Source: Saccharopolyspora sp. SCSIO 74807 (GTDB lineage Bacteria; Actinomycetota; Actinomycetes; Mycobacteriales; Pseudonocardiaceae). Taken from it: DNA of 64,000 nt. Under the pieces are notes generated by a model. That model made no database searches. It was given only the letters and a program-made list of their open reading frames with translations, and was not told the origin of the DNA. Below are positions 34,325 to 43,158 of this stretch, piece by piece. The DNA lies in assembly GCF_037023755.1 (NCBI RefSeq), contig NZ_CP146100.1, forward strand, positions 6,045,501 to 6,109,500, in the 5' to 3' direction. The position numbers and the translations under genes were made by a program. How positions within the stretch are numbered: position 1 is the stretch's first letter; every line of letters begins with the position of its first letter.

Positions 34325-34627
34325 CAACGAACCCCATTCGAATCGTTGCTCGTAGAAGGCGGCCGCCCCGCCGCTGCCGGGATTCGGCGCAGCGCAGGCG
34401 GCAACTCCCGGGGACGACCGTAGACCTCCGTGCAACGAGCGCCCGCAGCCGGGAAATCGGGAGTTGCCGGTGTTTCCGGAGTTTTCCGCGCATTTCCGAT
34501 TGACAGGAGTGGTGCGCGGATCCGCGCCCGTTCCGGCCGACGCAGCGCTTGAGACCGGTCGCGGGTGGCGTGCGGCGCATCCACCGGGTCATTTGACATG
34601 TCATTTCGCCGATCGTAAGTTCAAACC
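34325..34627. promoter_or_regulatory. Intergenic region with palindrome TGACATGTCA before the GntR gene
   Basis: These 303 bp separate divergent genes. The 10-bp palindrome at 34594-34603 lies 24 bp before the GntR start and could be its operator. The GntR gene has no ribosome site before its ATG, hinting at a leaderless message whose promoter would overlap this palindrome. Nothing else is identifiable. Confidence 0.4.
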
Positions 34628-35341
34628 ATGGCGGAGTCGCTGCACGAGCAGCTCAGGCGTGCGCTCGAAGGGCGGATCCACGCCGGAGACCTGACTCCCG
34701 GCGCGCGGCTGCCGACGGAGAAGGAGCTGTGCGAGCAATACGGCGTCAGTCGCCCCACCGCCCAGCGAGCGCTCAACGACCTGGCCAAAGCGGGCCTGGC
34801 GGTGCGCCACCGGCGGCACGGGTCGTTCGTCGCCGATTCGGTGCGCCGGTTCAACCTGCTCAACTTCGTCGTGCCCGAGACCGCCGGGAAAGGCGTTCCG
34901 GGCAGGCACGAGGTGGTGTCCGCGCGAGTGGTCAGGGCTGCCGACGCGGTCCATCCACTGCCCGGCGCCGAGCCCGACGCGGCCGTGATCGAGCTGGTGC
35001 GCCGCAAGCTGGATCTGCTGGAACACGTGCAGTCCGTCGAGAAGCACGTCGTGCAGTTCGCGGCCGCACCCGACCTGCTGGACCAGGAGCTCGAAGAACT
35101 CGTCACGCTGGGGCACCTGCGTGCTCGCGGAGTCGAGGTGGACACGGTCCGGCTCTACCTCGATCCGGTCGTCCTCGACGAGCGCGACGCGCGGCTGCTC
35201 GACAGCACGCCGGGAACACCGACTCTGCTGCGGCGCAGGGAATTGCGCGTTCCGGACGGGACCGTGATCGAGGTGGTAACGACCCTCGTTCGCCCGGGAA
35301 CCGCGGAATTCTTCGTGGAGCTGCCCGGATCGGCCGTCTGA
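34628..35341 (+). CDS. GntR family regulator with UTRA domain (HutC subfamily)
   Basis: A 237-residue protein: N-terminal GntR winged helix (LPTEKELCEQYGVSRPTAQRAL) and a C-terminal UTRA effector domain (ending LRRRELRVPDGTVIEVVTTLVRPG). HutC-type regulators usually sense the substrate of the adjoining catabolic genes. Here these are an FAD-dependent amine oxidase-like gene and an AbgT transporter on the same strand, 33 nt and about 1.2 kb downstream, so the three probably form one transcript. Confidence 0.9.
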   Translation: MAESLHEQLRRALEGRIHAGDLTPGARLPTEKELCEQYGVSRPTAQRALNDLAKAGLAVRHRRHGSFVADSVRRFNLLNFVVPETAGKGVPGRHEVVSARVVRAADAVHPLPGAEPDAAVIELVRRKLDLLEHVQSVEKHVVQFAAAPDLLDQELEELVTLGHLRARGVEVDTVRLYLDPVVLDERDARLLDSTPGTPTLLRRRELRVPDGTVIEVVTTLVRPGTAEFFVELPGSAV

Positions 35342-35374
35342 GCCGTGTCCGTCCAATGTGGAAAGGAAGCGCGC

Positions 35375-36541
35375 ATGAAGGTGATCGTGGTCGGCGCGGG
35401 CGTGCTGGGCGCCGGCGTCGCCAGGGCCCTGGCCGTCGCCGGTGCGGACGTCGAGCTGCTGGACCAGCGGGCAGCGGGCACCGGAACCACCGCGACCACG
35501 TTCGCCTGGACCAACGCCAACCGCAAGCACGATCCCGCCTACCACCGGCTCAACGTCGCCGGCATGGAAGAACACGCGGCCCTGGACGCGCAGCTGCCCG
35601 GTCCGCAGTCCTACTTCCCCAGCGGTGCGCTGCAATGGGCCGACGCCGCGAGCGAAGCATGGCTCGCGAGCAACGTGGAGCGGCTGCGGTCGCTCGACTA
35701 CCCGGCCCGCTGGATTCAGCGAGCCGAAGCGGCCCGGATCGCTGGCGAACTCCGGATTCCGGCGGCCGCCACCTCGTTCGCGCACTTCCCCGGCGAGGGC
35801 TACGTGCTGCCGGAGCGGCTGGTGGCGAACCTGCTGGCCGACGCCGAGCGGCACGGCGCCGAGCTGTTCATCGGCGAGGTCGTGGCGATCGAGGACAACG
35901 CCCGGGCAGCGTCGGTCAGCACGGCCGACGGGCGGACCCTCACCGGTGACCGCGTCGTCCTGGCAACCGGCCGCTGGACCGAACGACTCGCGGCAGGCGC
36001 CGGGATCGAGCTGCCCATGCTGACTGCCGCCGACCGCGGATCACCCGCGGTCGGGCTGCTCGGACACGTCCGCGCCCCCGAGATCGACCTGCGCTGCGTG
36101 ATCCACTCACCGGGGCTCAACCTGCGCCCGGCGGCCGATGGGGGCGCCGTCGTGCAGGCGCTCGATCTCAACGCCGACGTCGATCCGGCCGACCCGCCGA
36201 CCCGCACCGGGCCGATCGCGGCCACGATCACGCAGCGGCTCGCCGACTTGCTGCCCGAACGCGGCGGCACGCCGGACATCGACCTGCGGGTCGGGTTCCG
36301 GTCCCTGCCCGCGGACGGATTCACGATCGCCGGCTGCACCTCGCCGCAGTCGCGGATCTACTTCCTCGTCTCGCACAGCGGCATCACGCTCGCGCCCGCG
36401 CTCGGGCGCCTCGCCGCCACCGAGATCGTCACCGGCGGGCACCAGGACCTGCTCAGCACCTTCCGCCCCACCCGCTTCGCCGGGCGGCAACGCTCGGAGT
36501 ACACAGTGGACCAGCACGCGACCCGCCTCGGCGAGCAATAA
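35375..36541 (+). CDS. FAD-dependent oxidoreductase of the DAO family
   Basis: A 388-residue flavoenzyme with VVGAGVLGAGVARAL (FAD loop) at the N-terminus, VVLATGRWTERLA in the middle and a C-terminal GFRSLPADGFTIAG block, as in D-amino-acid and glycine/sarcosine oxidases. ATG 35375 has GGAAAGGAAG upstream and starts 33 nt after the GntR stop. Next to an AbgT importer it probably oxidises an imported amine or amino acid. Substrate is not deducible. Confidence 0.88.
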   Translation: MKVIVVGAGVLGAGVARALAVAGADVELLDQRAAGTGTTATTFAWTNANRKHDPAYHRLNVAGMEEHAALDAQLPGPQSYFPSGALQWADAASEAWLASNVERLRSLDYPARWIQRAEAARIAGELRIPAAATSFAHFPGEGYVLPERLVANLLADAERHGAELFIGEVVAIEDNARAASVSTADGRTLTGDRVVLATGRWTERLAAGAGIELPMLTAADRGSPAVGLLGHVRAPEIDLRCVIHSPGLNLRPAADGGAVVQALDLNADVDPADPPTRTGPIAATITQRLADLLPERGGTPDIDLRVGFRSLPADGFTIAGCTSPQSRIYFLVSHSGITLAPALGRLAATEIVTGGHQDLLSTFRPTRFAGRQRSEYTVDQHATRLGEQ

Positions 36542-36571
36542 CCCGCGGTCGCCGTCACGCCAAGGACAGCT

Positions 36572-38116
36572 ATGCAACGTCGCAACACTGCCCCCAAGAC
36601 CGGCACGAACGGACTTTTCCGCGCGATCGGCGCGATCGAACGAGCGGGCAACAAGCTGCCGCACCCGTTCTGGTTGTTCTGGATCCTGGCCGCAGTGCTG
36701 GCCGTGGTCAGCCTCGTGCTGTCGCTGGCCGACGTCTCCGTCGTCCTCCCGCAGAGCGGCAAGGTCGTCGCGGTGCGGAACTTGCTCTCGCTGGACGGGA
36801 TCGAGTTCGCCGCGAAGTCCGTCATGGACAACTTCGCGGAATTCCCGCCGCTGGCGATCGTGCTGGTGATGATCCTCGGCGTCAGCGTCGCCGAGCGCAG
36901 TGGCCTGCTCGAAGCGCTGCTGCGGAGCACCGTCGTGCGGCTGCCCGGGCGCTGGGTGACCTTCGCGGTCGCGTTCACCGGGATGATCGCGCACATCATG
37001 AGCGACTCGGCGTACCTCGTGATGATCCCGCTCGGCGCGCTCGCCTTCCGCGCGGCGGGACGCAGCCCGGTGCTCGGCGTGCTGGTCGCCTACGTCGCGG
37101 TCTCGGCCGGGTTCAACGCCAGCCCGCTGGTCAACCCCTCCGATGCCGTCCGAGCCGCCCTCACCGCTGCGGCCGCGCGGACGGTCGATCCCGGCTACGA
37201 CGTCACGCCCGTCGCGGCGTACTTCTTCTCCGCGTTCTCCGCGGTGTTCCTCGCCGCGATCATCACGCTGGTGGTCGAGCTCGTGCTGGCGAAACGAGCG
37301 GAATTCTCCGCTCCGGCCGATGAGCCGGCAGGCGAGCACGACCCCGCGCGCATCCACCTCGCACCGGCCGAGCGCCGCGCGCTGAAGCTGACCGCGGTCG
37401 TGTTCACCGGCTACGTCGCCGCGATCGTGGCGCTGCTGGCGATCCCCGGATCACCGCTGCTCGGCGAGGACGGCAGCATCACGCGATCCGTTGTCATATC
37501 CGACATCAGCGTGTTCATCGCCCTGCTGTTCGCGCTGCTCGGCCTCGTCCACGGCCGCACGACGGGCACCATCCCGCGGATGTCCGCGGTGCCCCCGATC
37601 ATGACCGAGGGCGTCAGCAAGATCGCTCCCGTGCTCGTGCTGTTCTTCGCCGCTTCGCAGCTGCTGGCCTACTTCACCTGGACCGGCATCGGCTCCGTGC
37701 TGGCGGTCAACGGCGCTGACCTGCTGCACTCGATGAACGCGCCGCACCTGGTGATCCTGCTGGCCATCGCCGTGGCGGTAGCCCTGATCAACATGCTGGT
37801 CACCAGCGGCTCGGCGATGTGGGCGATCCTCGCCCCGATCCTGGTGCCGATGATGATGTACCTCGGGGTGCGGCCCGAATCCGCGATGGCCACCTTCATG
37901 ATCGGCGACTCGGTCACCAACGCCGTGACGCCGATGAGCCCCTACTTCGTGCTCGCACTGGGATTCGTCCAGCAATACCGCAAGAACGCGGGAATCGGCA
38001 CGCTGATGTCGTTCACCGTGCCGATCGCCACCGCGTTCCTCATCGCCTGGAGCGCACTGTTCGCCGTCTGGTACTGGCTCGGCATCCCGCTGGGTCCTGG
38101 GATTCCCGTGCGGTGA
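36572..38116 (+). CDS. AbgT family transporter
   Basis: A 514-residue membrane protein with about 12 helices, matching AbgT family size and layout. NKLPHPFWLFWIL near the start, FNASPLVNPSDA in the first half and GDSVTNAVTPMSPYF in the second half are family-conserved blocks. AbgT proteins import p-aminobenzoyl-glutamate in E. coli or export sulfonamides and folate catabolites in other species. It lies 30 nt after the FAD enzyme, with AAGGA 5 nt before the ATG. Direction of transport here is unknown. Confidence 0.95.
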   Translation: MQRRNTAPKTGTNGLFRAIGAIERAGNKLPHPFWLFWILAAVLAVVSLVLSLADVSVVLPQSGKVVAVRNLLSLDGIEFAAKSVMDNFAEFPPLAIVLVMILGVSVAERSGLLEALLRSTVVRLPGRWVTFAVAFTGMIAHIMSDSAYLVMIPLGALAFRAAGRSPVLGVLVAYVAVSAGFNASPLVNPSDAVRAALTAAAARTVDPGYDVTPVAAYFFSAFSAVFLAAIITLVVELVLAKRAEFSAPADEPAGEHDPARIHLAPAERRALKLTAVVFTGYVAAIVALLAIPGSPLLGEDGSITRSVVISDISVFIALLFALLGLVHGRTTGTIPRMSAVPPIMTEGVSKIAPVLVLFFAASQLLAYFTWTGIGSVLAVNGADLLHSMNAPHLVILLAIAVAVALINMLVTSGSAMWAILAPILVPMMMYLGVRPESAMATFMIGDSVTNAVTPMSPYFVLALGFVQQYRKNAGIGTLMSFTVPIATAFLIAWSALFAVWYWLGIPLGPGIPVR

Positions 38117-38146
38117 GCCCGGTGCGGCCGAGGCTGCTCGACGGCG

Positions 38147-38773
38147 CTACGCCTTGGCGCGGATCTCCTGCAACTGCGGGAAATACCAGCGCAGGATGGC
38201 GCGCAGGTGGTCCGCGTTCGCCCTGCCCCAATCGCGCTGCAGTTCGGCGGCCAGCGAGATCGCCGTGACCGGTTGCGCACCCGCCTGCAACATCCGCTGC
38301 ATCGCGTTGTCGTGGGCGTCCCGGCTGACGCCGCCGATGGCATCGGCGACCGGGTAGATCTCGTAGCCTTCGCCCAGCATGTCCAGCGTCGGGAAAGCCA
38401 CGCAGACCTCGGTCCACAACCCGGTCATGACGATCTTCCTGCGGCCGGTCGCTTGCACCGCGGAACGGAAATCCGGATCCTCCCAGGAGTTGAGCGTGGT
38501 CCGGTCGATCTCCTCGGTGGCGGGCAGCGCGTCGCGCAGTTCGGGGATGGTGCCGCTGTTGGCACCCAGCTCGACACCGACGGTGCTGAGCACGACCGGC
38601 AGCTGGTAGGCATCGGCCGCGCGGGCCACGGCGGTCATGTTGAGCATCAGTTCGTCATGACCTAGCGACCCGACGGTGCCGACCTGCTCGGGCTGGTAGT
38701 CGATCACCACGAGTGCGGCGTTGTCCGGAGTGAGCAAGTGGTCATTGCTGCGGACGGGCGTTTCACCGGCCAT
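38147..38773 (-). CDS. Isochorismatase-like hydrolase (YcaC type)
   Basis: A 208-residue cysteine hydrolase: Asp in ALVVIDYQPEQ, a cis-peptide region and catalytic Cys in TGLWTEVCVAFP. The sequence ADAIGGVSRDAHDNAMQRM is typical of the YcaC subgroup, whose members lack a firm substrate. It is the last of five collinear genes beginning with an LLM oxidoreductase. The 73-nt gap before it allows its own promoter. GAAGAGG precedes the ATG. Confidence 0.9.
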   Translation of the reverse strand: MAGETPVRSNDHLLTPDNAALVVIDYQPEQVGTVGSLGHDELMLNMTAVARAADAYQLPVVLSTVGVELGANSGTIPELRDALPATEEIDRTTLNSWEDPDFRSAVQATGRRKIVMTGLWTEVCVAFPTLDMLGEGYEIYPVADAIGGVSRDAHDNAMQRMLQAGAQPVTAISLAAELQRDWGRANADHLRAILRWYFPQLQEIRAKA

Positions 38774-38846
38774 GTCGACCTCTTCGAAGACTGCTGCTGG
38801 GTGCCTCGTTGCCAACCGGGTGCCCGGGTGCGCTCCCGGCTCCACC

Positions 38847-39317
38847 TCAGGGCTCAGGTGCGTTCCGGGCCCGGACCGGGTGGCGGGAGAAGACGGACAC
38901 GCGGTTGAAGGCGTTGATGGTGATGGCCGCCCAGGTCACCAGTGAGACCTCGTCGTCGGAGAGCAACGTGCGTGCTCGTTCGTAGTCGGCATCGTCGAGG
39001 TGCTGCGCGGCCACCAGGGTCACCGCTTCGGCCAGCTCCAAGGCCGCTCGCTCGCGCGGGGTGAACAACTCGGTCTCGCGCCAACCCGGGAGCACGGCCA
39101 GACGCTGGGTCGTTTCGCCGGCCTCGAGCGCGAGCCGGGTGTGCCGATCCAGGCAGAACGTGCAGGCGTTGAGCTGCGAGGCCCGGATGTTGACCAGTTC
39201 CAGCAGGATGCGCTCCAGCCCGAGTTCACGTGCCCGGTCGCGGACCTCGGCCGCGGTCGCGCTCAACGCCTTGAACACCGTCGGTGTCTGCTTGTCCAGG
39301 AAGATCCGGTCGGCCAT
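38847..39317 (-). CDS. Carboxymuconolactone decarboxylase / AhpD-like protein
   Basis: A 156-residue helical protein with CTFCLDRH, the CxxC-x-x-H signature of the AhpD core, and FNRVSVFSRHP at the end. AhpD-type proteins use the Cys pair for peroxide or disulphide reduction. The start is 4 nt after the GNAT stop, so it is co-transcribed. With the LLM and FMN reductase genes it suggests a redox or electrophile response unit. Confidence 0.9.
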   Translation of the reverse strand: MADRIFLDKQTPTVFKALSATAAEVRDRARELGLERILLELVNIRASQLNACTFCLDRHTRLALEAGETTQRLAVLPGWRETELFTPRERAALELAEAVTLVAAQHLDDADYERARTLLSDDEVSLVTWAAITINAFNRVSVFSRHPVRARNAPEP

Positions 39318-39321
39318 CGGC

Positions 39322-39660
39322 TCATCCGTTCCGTTCGCGCACCGCGGCGAGTGCGTCCGGGGTGACCTTGTCGACGACGTCGTCGACCTCGTGGTGGCGT
39401 TCGAGGTACTTCTGCACGAACGGGCACACCGGCACGATGCGCAGCCCGGCTTCGCGGGTGTCGGCCAGGGCGCGCCCGATCAGGACGCTGCCGAGCCCGC
39501 GGCCGCCGAAGTCCTCGCCGATCTCGGTGTGGAAGAAGATGCGCTGCCCACCGCGATCGACATAGGCGGTGAACCCCGCCGGCCGGTCGCCGCTGGTGAT
39601 CTCGTAGCGATCCCGATCGGTCGACCGGGCGACCGTGGCTTCAGCGGATTCCTCGGACAT
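39322..39660 (-). CDS. GNAT-like N-acetyltransferase (YjdJ/GtfM-type)
   Basis: A 112-residue short GNAT. Its acetyl-CoA loop reads GEDFGGRGLGSVLIGRAL and it ends CPFVQKYLERHHEV, the pattern of small YjdJ-type acetyltransferases. The ATG has AAGGAG 6 nt upstream and follows the FMN reductase stop by 10 nt. Substrate is unknown. This class often travels with CMD/AhpD-like genes. Confidence 0.88.
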   Translation of the reverse strand: MSEESAEATVARSTDRDRYEITSGDRPAGFTAYVDRGGQRIFFHTEIGEDFGGRGLGSVLIGRALADTREAGLRIVPVCPFVQKYLERHHEVDDVVDKVTPDALAAVRERNG

Positions 39661-39670
39661 CGGTTCTCCT

Positions 39671-40270
39671 TCAGTTCGTCGCCGTCTCTTGGAGGAGCTG
39701 TTCGAACGGCACCGGATTCGCGAACGGGTCGTCCTTGCGCTGTGCCGGTTGCCGTTGCACGGCTGAAGCGAGCTCGCCCGCGGCGCGGGTGATCCGCTGG
39801 TTGAGGTCGCTGTCGTTGCCCCAGTCCGAGCTCGCGGCGTAGACGGCGGTGGGCACGACCTGTGCGCGCAGGTACGCCAGCAGCGGGCGCAGCGCGTGTT
39901 CGAGCACCAGTGAATGCCGCTCGGTGCCGCCGGTCGCACCGAGCAAGACCGGCTTGTCGTGCACCGATTCGGGTTCCACCAGGTCCATGAAGGATTTGAA
40001 CAGGCCGCTGTAGGAGGCGCTGAACGTCGGGCTGACCAGGATCAGCCCGTCGGCGGCTTCGAGCTGTTCCAGCACCGGCCGCAGCCGCTGGTTCGGGAAG
40101 CCGGTGAGCAGGTTGTCGGTGATGTCGTGCGCGTGCTCGCGCAGTTCGACCACCTCGACCGTCGTCTCGGCACCCAGCTCGCCGCGGGCGGCCGCGGCGA
40201 GCCGGTCGGTCAGCAGCCGGGTGCTCGACGGCTGCGACAGGCCCGCGGAGATCGCGAGGATGTTGCTCAT
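39671..40270 (-). CDS. NADPH-dependent FMN reductase, CE1759 family
   Basis: A 199-residue flavodoxin-like reductase. It starts SNILAISAGLSQPSSTRLL (phosphate loop), followed by LILVSPTFSASYSGLFKSF. This subgroup is typically encoded beside a CE1758-family LLM enzyme, exactly as here, with a 4-nt overlap. It probably supplies reduced FMN to that partner. Confidence 0.92.
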   Translation of the reverse strand: MSNILAISAGLSQPSSTRLLTDRLAAAARGELGAETTVEVVELREHAHDITDNLLTGFPNQRLRPVLEQLEAADGLILVSPTFSASYSGLFKSFMDLVEPESVHDKPVLLGATGGTERHSLVLEHALRPLLAYLRAQVVPTAVYAASSDWGNDSDLNQRITRAAGELASAVQRQPAQRKDDPFANPVPFEQLLQETATN

Positions 40271-41364
40271 GCCGCACTCCCTTCCGGATCCTGGTGTTGT
40301 GCTTGCAGTCGGTTCTCGTGGGTGGGTGCCTCGGGCACGTGGTCGGGTTTGCGGGCGGCGAATTCCTTGCGCAGCACCGGAACGACTTCTTCGCCGAGCA
40401 GGTCGAGCTGTTCCAGCACGGTCTTCAGCGGCAGCCCGGCGTGGTCGAGCAGGAACAGCTGGCGCTGGTAGTCGCCGACGTAGTCGCGGAAGGACAGCGT
40501 GCGATCGATGACCTGCTGCGGCGAGCCGACCGTGAGCGGCGTTTCGTCCATGAACCGCTCCAGCGACGGGCCACCGCCGTAGACCGGCGCATCGTTGAAG
40601 TAGGGCCGGAATTCCTCGATGGCGTCCTGCGAGTTTTTCCGCATGAACACGTGCCCGCCGAGCCCGACGATCGCCTGGTCGGCCCGCCCGTGGCCGTAGT
40701 GCTCGTAGCGCTGCCGATAGAGCTCGACCATGCGCTGGGTGTGCTCCTTCGGCCAGAAGATGTGGTTGTGGAAGAAGCCGTCACCGTAGTAGGCGGCCTG
40801 CTCGGCGATCTCCGGGCTGCGGATCGAACCGTGCCACACGAACGGCGCGATCCCGTCGAGCGGCCGCGGAGTGGCGGTGAAGCCCTGCAGCGGGGTGCGG
40901 AACTTGCCCTGCCAGTCGACCACGTCCTCGTGCCAAAGCCGGTGCAACAGGTGGTAGTTCTCGATCGCCAGCGGAATGCCCTGGCGGATGTCCTGGCCGA
41001 ACCACGGATACACCGGCCCCTGGTTGCCCCGGCCGAGCATCAGGTCGACGCGCCCGCCCGCCAGGTGCTGCAGCATCGCGAAGTCCTCGGCGATCTTCAC
41101 CGGGTCGTTGGTGGTGATCAGCGTCGTGGCGGTGGACAGGGTGATCCGCTCGGTCGCGCCGGCGACGTAGCCGAGCAGCGTCGTCGGCGACGACGGCACG
41201 AACGGCGGGTTGTGGTGCTCGCCGGTGGCGAACACGTCCAGCCCGGCCTCTTCGGCCTTGCGCGCGATGGTCACCATCGCCTGGATCCGCTCGGCCTCCG
41301 ATGGGGTGCGTCCGGTCGTCGGGTCGGGCGTGACGTCGCCGACCGTGAAAACCCCGAACTGCAT
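40267..41364 (-). CDS. LLM class flavin-dependent oxidoreductase, CE1758 family
   Basis: A 365-residue luciferase-like monooxygenase using FMNH2. It starts MQFGVFTVGDVTPDPTTGR, the family-typical N-terminus, and has GRVDLMLGRGNQGP in the core. ATG 41364 is preferred on homology over GTG 41373; a GGAG serves either. It is the first gene of a run with FMN reductase (4-nt overlap), GNAT, AhpD-like and isochorismatase-like genes. A small palindrome GATT-TTAAGT-AATC lies at 41384, before the start. Substrate is unknown. Confidence 0.93.
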   Translation of the reverse strand: MQFGVFTVGDVTPDPTTGRTPSEAERIQAMVTIARKAEEAGLDVFATGEHHNPPFVPSSPTTLLGYVAGATERITLSTATTLITTNDPVKIAEDFAMLQHLAGGRVDLMLGRGNQGPVYPWFGQDIRQGIPLAIENYHLLHRLWHEDVVDWQGKFRTPLQGFTATPRPLDGIAPFVWHGSIRSPEIAEQAAYYGDGFFHNHIFWPKEHTQRMVELYRQRYEHYGHGRADQAIVGLGGHVFMRKNSQDAIEEFRPYFNDAPVYGGGPSLERFMDETPLTVGSPQQVIDRTLSFRDYVGDYQRQLFLLDHAGLPLKTVLEQLDLLGEEVVPVLRKEFAARKPDHVPEAPTHENRLQAQHQDPEGSAA

Positions 41365-41470
41365 CTCGATCACGTCTCCTTCAGATTTTAAGTAATCGGG
41401 AGAACGGTGCCCGGGCAGGCACTATTCCCGGGGAGACGCACGCCACGCCGAAGCCGGGTCGTGCGGGAGG

Positions 41471-41950
41471 TCAGGAGTGCGGGCCGTCCGCCTGCCCGCC
41501 CGAGCCGTGCAGGCGGGACCGCAGGCGGCTGAACACACCGGCGAGCACGTCCAGCTCGCCCTCGCCGAGATCATCGGTGAACAGCGCCTGCACCGTCGCA
41601 ACGTGATGGCGATCCGCCGCGCGCAACGCTTCGAGTCCGGTCGCGGTCAGCACCGCGTTGTTGACCCGCCCGTCCTCCGGCGCCGGTTGCCGCAGCACCC
41701 AGCCGCGCCGCTCCAGCACCTTCACCTGGTACGTCAGTCGGCTCGGCGAGAACACCAGCCGCGCTGCCAGCTCCCCCATCCGCAACCGGTGCGCCGGACT
41801 CTCCGAGAGCACCAGCAACACGTGGTAGTCCATCAGGCTCATCCCGGCAGCGGCCCGCAGGTCTTCGTCGAGCCGGGTCTCCAGCAGCAGGCTCGCCTCG
41901 ATGTACGGCCGCCAGGCGCGCTGCTGCGGCGAACCCTGCCAAGTCACCAT
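41471..41950 (-). CDS. MarR family transcriptional regulator
   Basis: A 159-residue MarR protein with MGELAARLVFSPSRLTYQVKVLERRG and the wing RQPAPEDGRVNNAVLT. It lies just upstream (106 bp) of the LLM operon on the same strand. A symmetrical operator lies 19 bp before its ATG, supporting autorepression. The LLM operon is its probable second target. Confidence 0.92.
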   Translation of the reverse strand: MVTWQGSPQQRAWRPYIEASLLLETRLDEDLRAAAGMSLMDYHVLLVLSESPAHRLRMGELAARLVFSPSRLTYQVKVLERRGWVLRQPAPEDGRVNNAVLTATGLEALRAADRHHVATVQALFTDDLGEGELDVLAGVFSRLRSRLHGSGGQADGPHS

Positions 41951-41968
41951 GCCGGCGAGCTTAGCAAC

Positions 41969-41987
41969 TATTTCAACCGGTGAAATA
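41969..41987. promoter_or_regulatory. TATTTCA-N5-TGAAATA operator before marR
   Basis: A perfect 7-bp inverted repeat with ACCGG between the arms, 19 bp upstream of the start codon. AT-rich arms in a GC-rich genome make it a credible MarR site. Confidence 0.65.
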
Positions 41988-42080
41988 CTGCCGGTTCAAC
42001 AACGTCGCTGCGCACTTGCCCGCAACAGCGGCACCAAATCGGGCTCGGCGGCCGCACCGCCGCCGAGCCCGAACCGCGAA

Positions 42081-42956
42081 TCAGCGCTCGGCGATGCCGA
42101 GCCTGCCGTGCTCGCCGATCAGGCGGCCCTCCGCGGAGTCGAAGGCGCGCCCGTAACGCGCACCGGCCTCCGCGAGCGTTTCGGATCGCATCGCCCAGCC
42201 CAGGCCGCGCAGCCGCTCATCGGCCGGGACACGGGGCTCGGTGCTCCAGAGCTCGGCCAGGTCCACCCCGAGCAGCTCGGCGGAGGGCCGGAACGCCGGT
42301 TCTTCCAGCATGGCGGCGACGTCGTGCACCCACTCCACGCCGACACGGCTGCCCGGCGCGGACAGCCGATCGATCTCGGCGAACAACTGCTGCTCGGCCG
42401 CGGCGGGCAGGTACGGCGTCAGCCCCTCGACCAGCCATGCGGTCGGGACCGAGGGGTCGAACCCGGCCGCGGTGAGCGCACTCGTCCAGTCCTCCCGCAG
42501 GTCGGTGTCGACGATGCGGCGCTCGGAGGCAGGCTGCGCGCCCTGCTCGGCGAGCACCCGGTCCTTGAACTCCAGCACCTTGGGCTGGTCGACCTCGAAG
42601 ACCCGGCTGCCTGCGGGCCAGTCGAGGCGGAACGACCGCGAATCGAGCCCGGCGGCCAGCAGCACCAGCTGGCGAACGCCGGAGCGACCGGCCTCGGCGA
42701 AGTACTCGTCGAAGTAGCGGGAGCGCACCGCGAGGAAGTCGGCCATCCACGCCCAATGACCATCGGCCGAGGCAGGGTCTTGCGGGCTCGTCGGCATCGG
42801 ATGGGGCGGGTTGGCCGCGCGCACGAACGGTTCGGCGAAGCGGTCCCGGACCAGCGCGCCGTCCCGGCCGGTCTCCACGGCCCGCGCCGCGGCCACGCCG
42901 AGCGCGGTGAGGCCGACGCTGGTGACGATGTCCCACTGCTGGTTCGCGTTGACCAC
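42081..42956 (-). CDS. SAM-dependent methyltransferase, TIGR00027 (leucine carboxyl methyltransferase-like) family
   Basis: A 291-residue methyltransferase: SVGLTALGVAAARAVE at the start, the SAM loop VLLAAGLDSRSFRLDWP, FEVDQPKVLEFK and the motif WLVEGLTPYLP. This matches the actinobacterial TIGR00027 group, many of them of unknown acceptor. GTG 42956 is preferred, with GGAGG 8 nt upstream; GTG 42971 is possible. It stands alone between MarR and a secreted protease. Confidence 0.92.
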   Translation of the reverse strand: MVNANQQWDIVTSVGLTALGVAAARAVETGRDGALVRDRFAEPFVRAANPPHPMPTSPQDPASADGHWAWMADFLAVRSRYFDEYFAEAGRSGVRQLVLLAAGLDSRSFRLDWPAGSRVFEVDQPKVLEFKDRVLAEQGAQPASERRIVDTDLREDWTSALTAAGFDPSVPTAWLVEGLTPYLPAAAEQQLFAEIDRLSAPGSRVGVEWVHDVAAMLEEPAFRPSAELLGVDLAELWSTEPRVPADERLRGLGWAMRSETLAEAGARYGRAFDSAEGRLIGEHGRLGIAER

Positions 42957-43054
42957 GATCGCAACCTCCACTCTTCCTAAGCTTCGCTAACGATCGTGGC
43001 ATTCGCGTCGTAGCGCGCTCCGCTGAAGGTGACTCGCAGCACAGCAAACCGCGT

Positions 43055-43095
43055 GCTTCGCCGGTTCCGACCGGAAGGCCGGTGTTCCGCGAAGC
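43055..43095 (-). terminator. Hairpin downstream of the snapalysin-like gene
   Basis: Arms GCTTCGC (43055-43061) and GCGAAGC (43089-43095) enclose a GC-rich inner part with further short complementarity. It lies 64 nt past the protease stop. Its role as terminator is plausible, not certain. Confidence 0.35.
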
Positions 43096-43158
43096 GAGAG
43101 GAAACCGCCGGGCGAATCCCACCCCGCCGAGTCGCGGCAGGAGCGCCCGGCGGTGGTG

